From an uncultured Alphaproteobacteria bacterium (GTDB lineage Bacteria; Pseudomonadota; Alphaproteobacteria; GCA-2731375), in contig CAJWZI010000108.1 of assembly GCA_913049615.1 (NCBI GenBank), positions 1-6,247 of the forward strand: a stretch of 6,247 nucleotides of DNA, written 5' to 3'. A program made the translations under genes and the position numbers. Positions 5,952-6,247 of this stretch are shown here, piece by piece. Numbering within the stretch: position 1 is the first letter of the stretch; every line of letters begins with the position of its first letter. The notes beneath the pieces were generated by a model. The model ran no database searches, was not told the origin of the DNA, and was given only the letters and a program-made list of their open reading frames with translations.

Positions 5952-6247
5952 ATTTCTTCATGTGGGCGGTGGTTCCATGCAAGAAGCTTGAATTTGCCAA
6001 GCGTCGTTTGGCGCCCATCTTGTCCGCCGGAGAACGCCGTTGTCTGGTATCGGCCATGCTGTCCGACGTGCTTGATGTTCTCACGAAAATATCAGTGTTG
6101 AGTGGCGTCGCCGTAATAAGCAGCGATCAAAATCTCGCCGATCTTGCTCGTTCGTTTGGTGTTCGGTGCTGTTTGAGTGATAGCGACGCCGGGCTCTCGG
6201 CTGCACTGACATTGGCGAACGGTCTCCTATCCAACGACGTAGCGAAA
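5948..6247 (+). CDS. cofC: 2-phospho-L-lactate guanylyltransferase (CofC/FbiD family), N-terminal part
   Basis: The first 100 codons of a gene cut off by the right edge; the family is usually about 200-220 residues. CofC activates 2-phospho-L-lactate, or phosphoenolpyruvate in the mycobacterial FbiD type, with GTP to give the donor used by CofD. Seen here are the nucleotidyltransferase start WAVVPCKKLEFAKRRLAPIL (6-25), the helix SAGERRCLVSAMLSDVLDVL (26-45), the second strand VAVISSDQNLADLARSFGVR (55-74) and AGLSAALTLANGLL (83-96), matching the family's order of VP-K-L-xxAKxRLA, AMLxDVL and GLNxAL. Two cysteines (73, 74) follow. The ATG overlaps the cofD stop; an in-frame ATG four codons on (5960) is an alternative. 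Position directly after cofD supports the call, and the catalytic C-terminal half could not be checked. Confidence 0.88.
   Translation, partial: MNFFMWAVVPCKKLEFAKRRLAPILSAGERRCLVSAMLSDVLDVLTKISVLSGVAVISSDQNLADLARSFGVRCCLSDSDAGLSAALTLANGLLSNDVAK

Noticed and set aside
1..6247. CRISPR array, insertion sequence, tRNA or rRNA
   Set aside because: No regularly spaced repeats, transposase-like frame, terminal inverted repeats or RNA gene signature were seen on either strand.

Overview
The window reads as a chromosomal segment of a moderately GC-rich bacterium. The gene style (CofC/CofD/CofE plus a CoxL-like molybdenum hydroxylase and a HutC-type GntR regulator) would fit an environmental, possibly uncultured proteobacterium, perhaps an alphaproteobacterium. 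That assignment is inference from protein flavour only, and I cannot name a species.

Layout. Two genes point left: the N-terminal 397 codons of a xanthine dehydrogenase/CO dehydrogenase-like molybdopterin-binding large subunit (1-1192, running off the left edge) and, upstream of it, a GntR/HutC-family regulator with a UTRA domain (1421-2182). A 301-base divergent promoter region (2183-2483) separates these from five rightward genes. They are a LamB/YcsF (PxpA, 5-oxoprolinase subunit A-like) protein, an NADPH-dependent F420 reductase (NpdG/Fno), and the F420 biosynthesis genes cofE, cofD and cofC. cofC is cut by the right edge after 100 codons. The cof genes are tightly packed (20-base gap, then a 4-base ATGA overlap). 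npdG is preceded by a 136-base gap holding a long imperfect hairpin.

How the genes may work together. CofC and CofD make the F420-0 (or dehydro-F420-0) core, CofE adds glutamates, and NpdG exchanges hydride between NADP(H) and F420. The unusual part is what they sit beside: a molybdenum hydroxylase, an amidohydrolase of the lactam-opening LamB/YcsF family without its usual PxpB/PxpC partners, and a ligand-sensing repressor. One reading, which is inference, is a catabolic locus that hydroxylates a (hetero)cyclic substrate, reduces it with F420H2 and opens a lactam ring, under control of the GntR protein. A related AT-rich sequence (GGTCATG, 1-2 bases, ATGATA) lies over the predicted -10 regions of both divergent promoters. 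A weaker relative lies upstream of the molybdenum hydroxylase gene. I saw no tRNA, rRNA, CRISPR array or insertion sequence.
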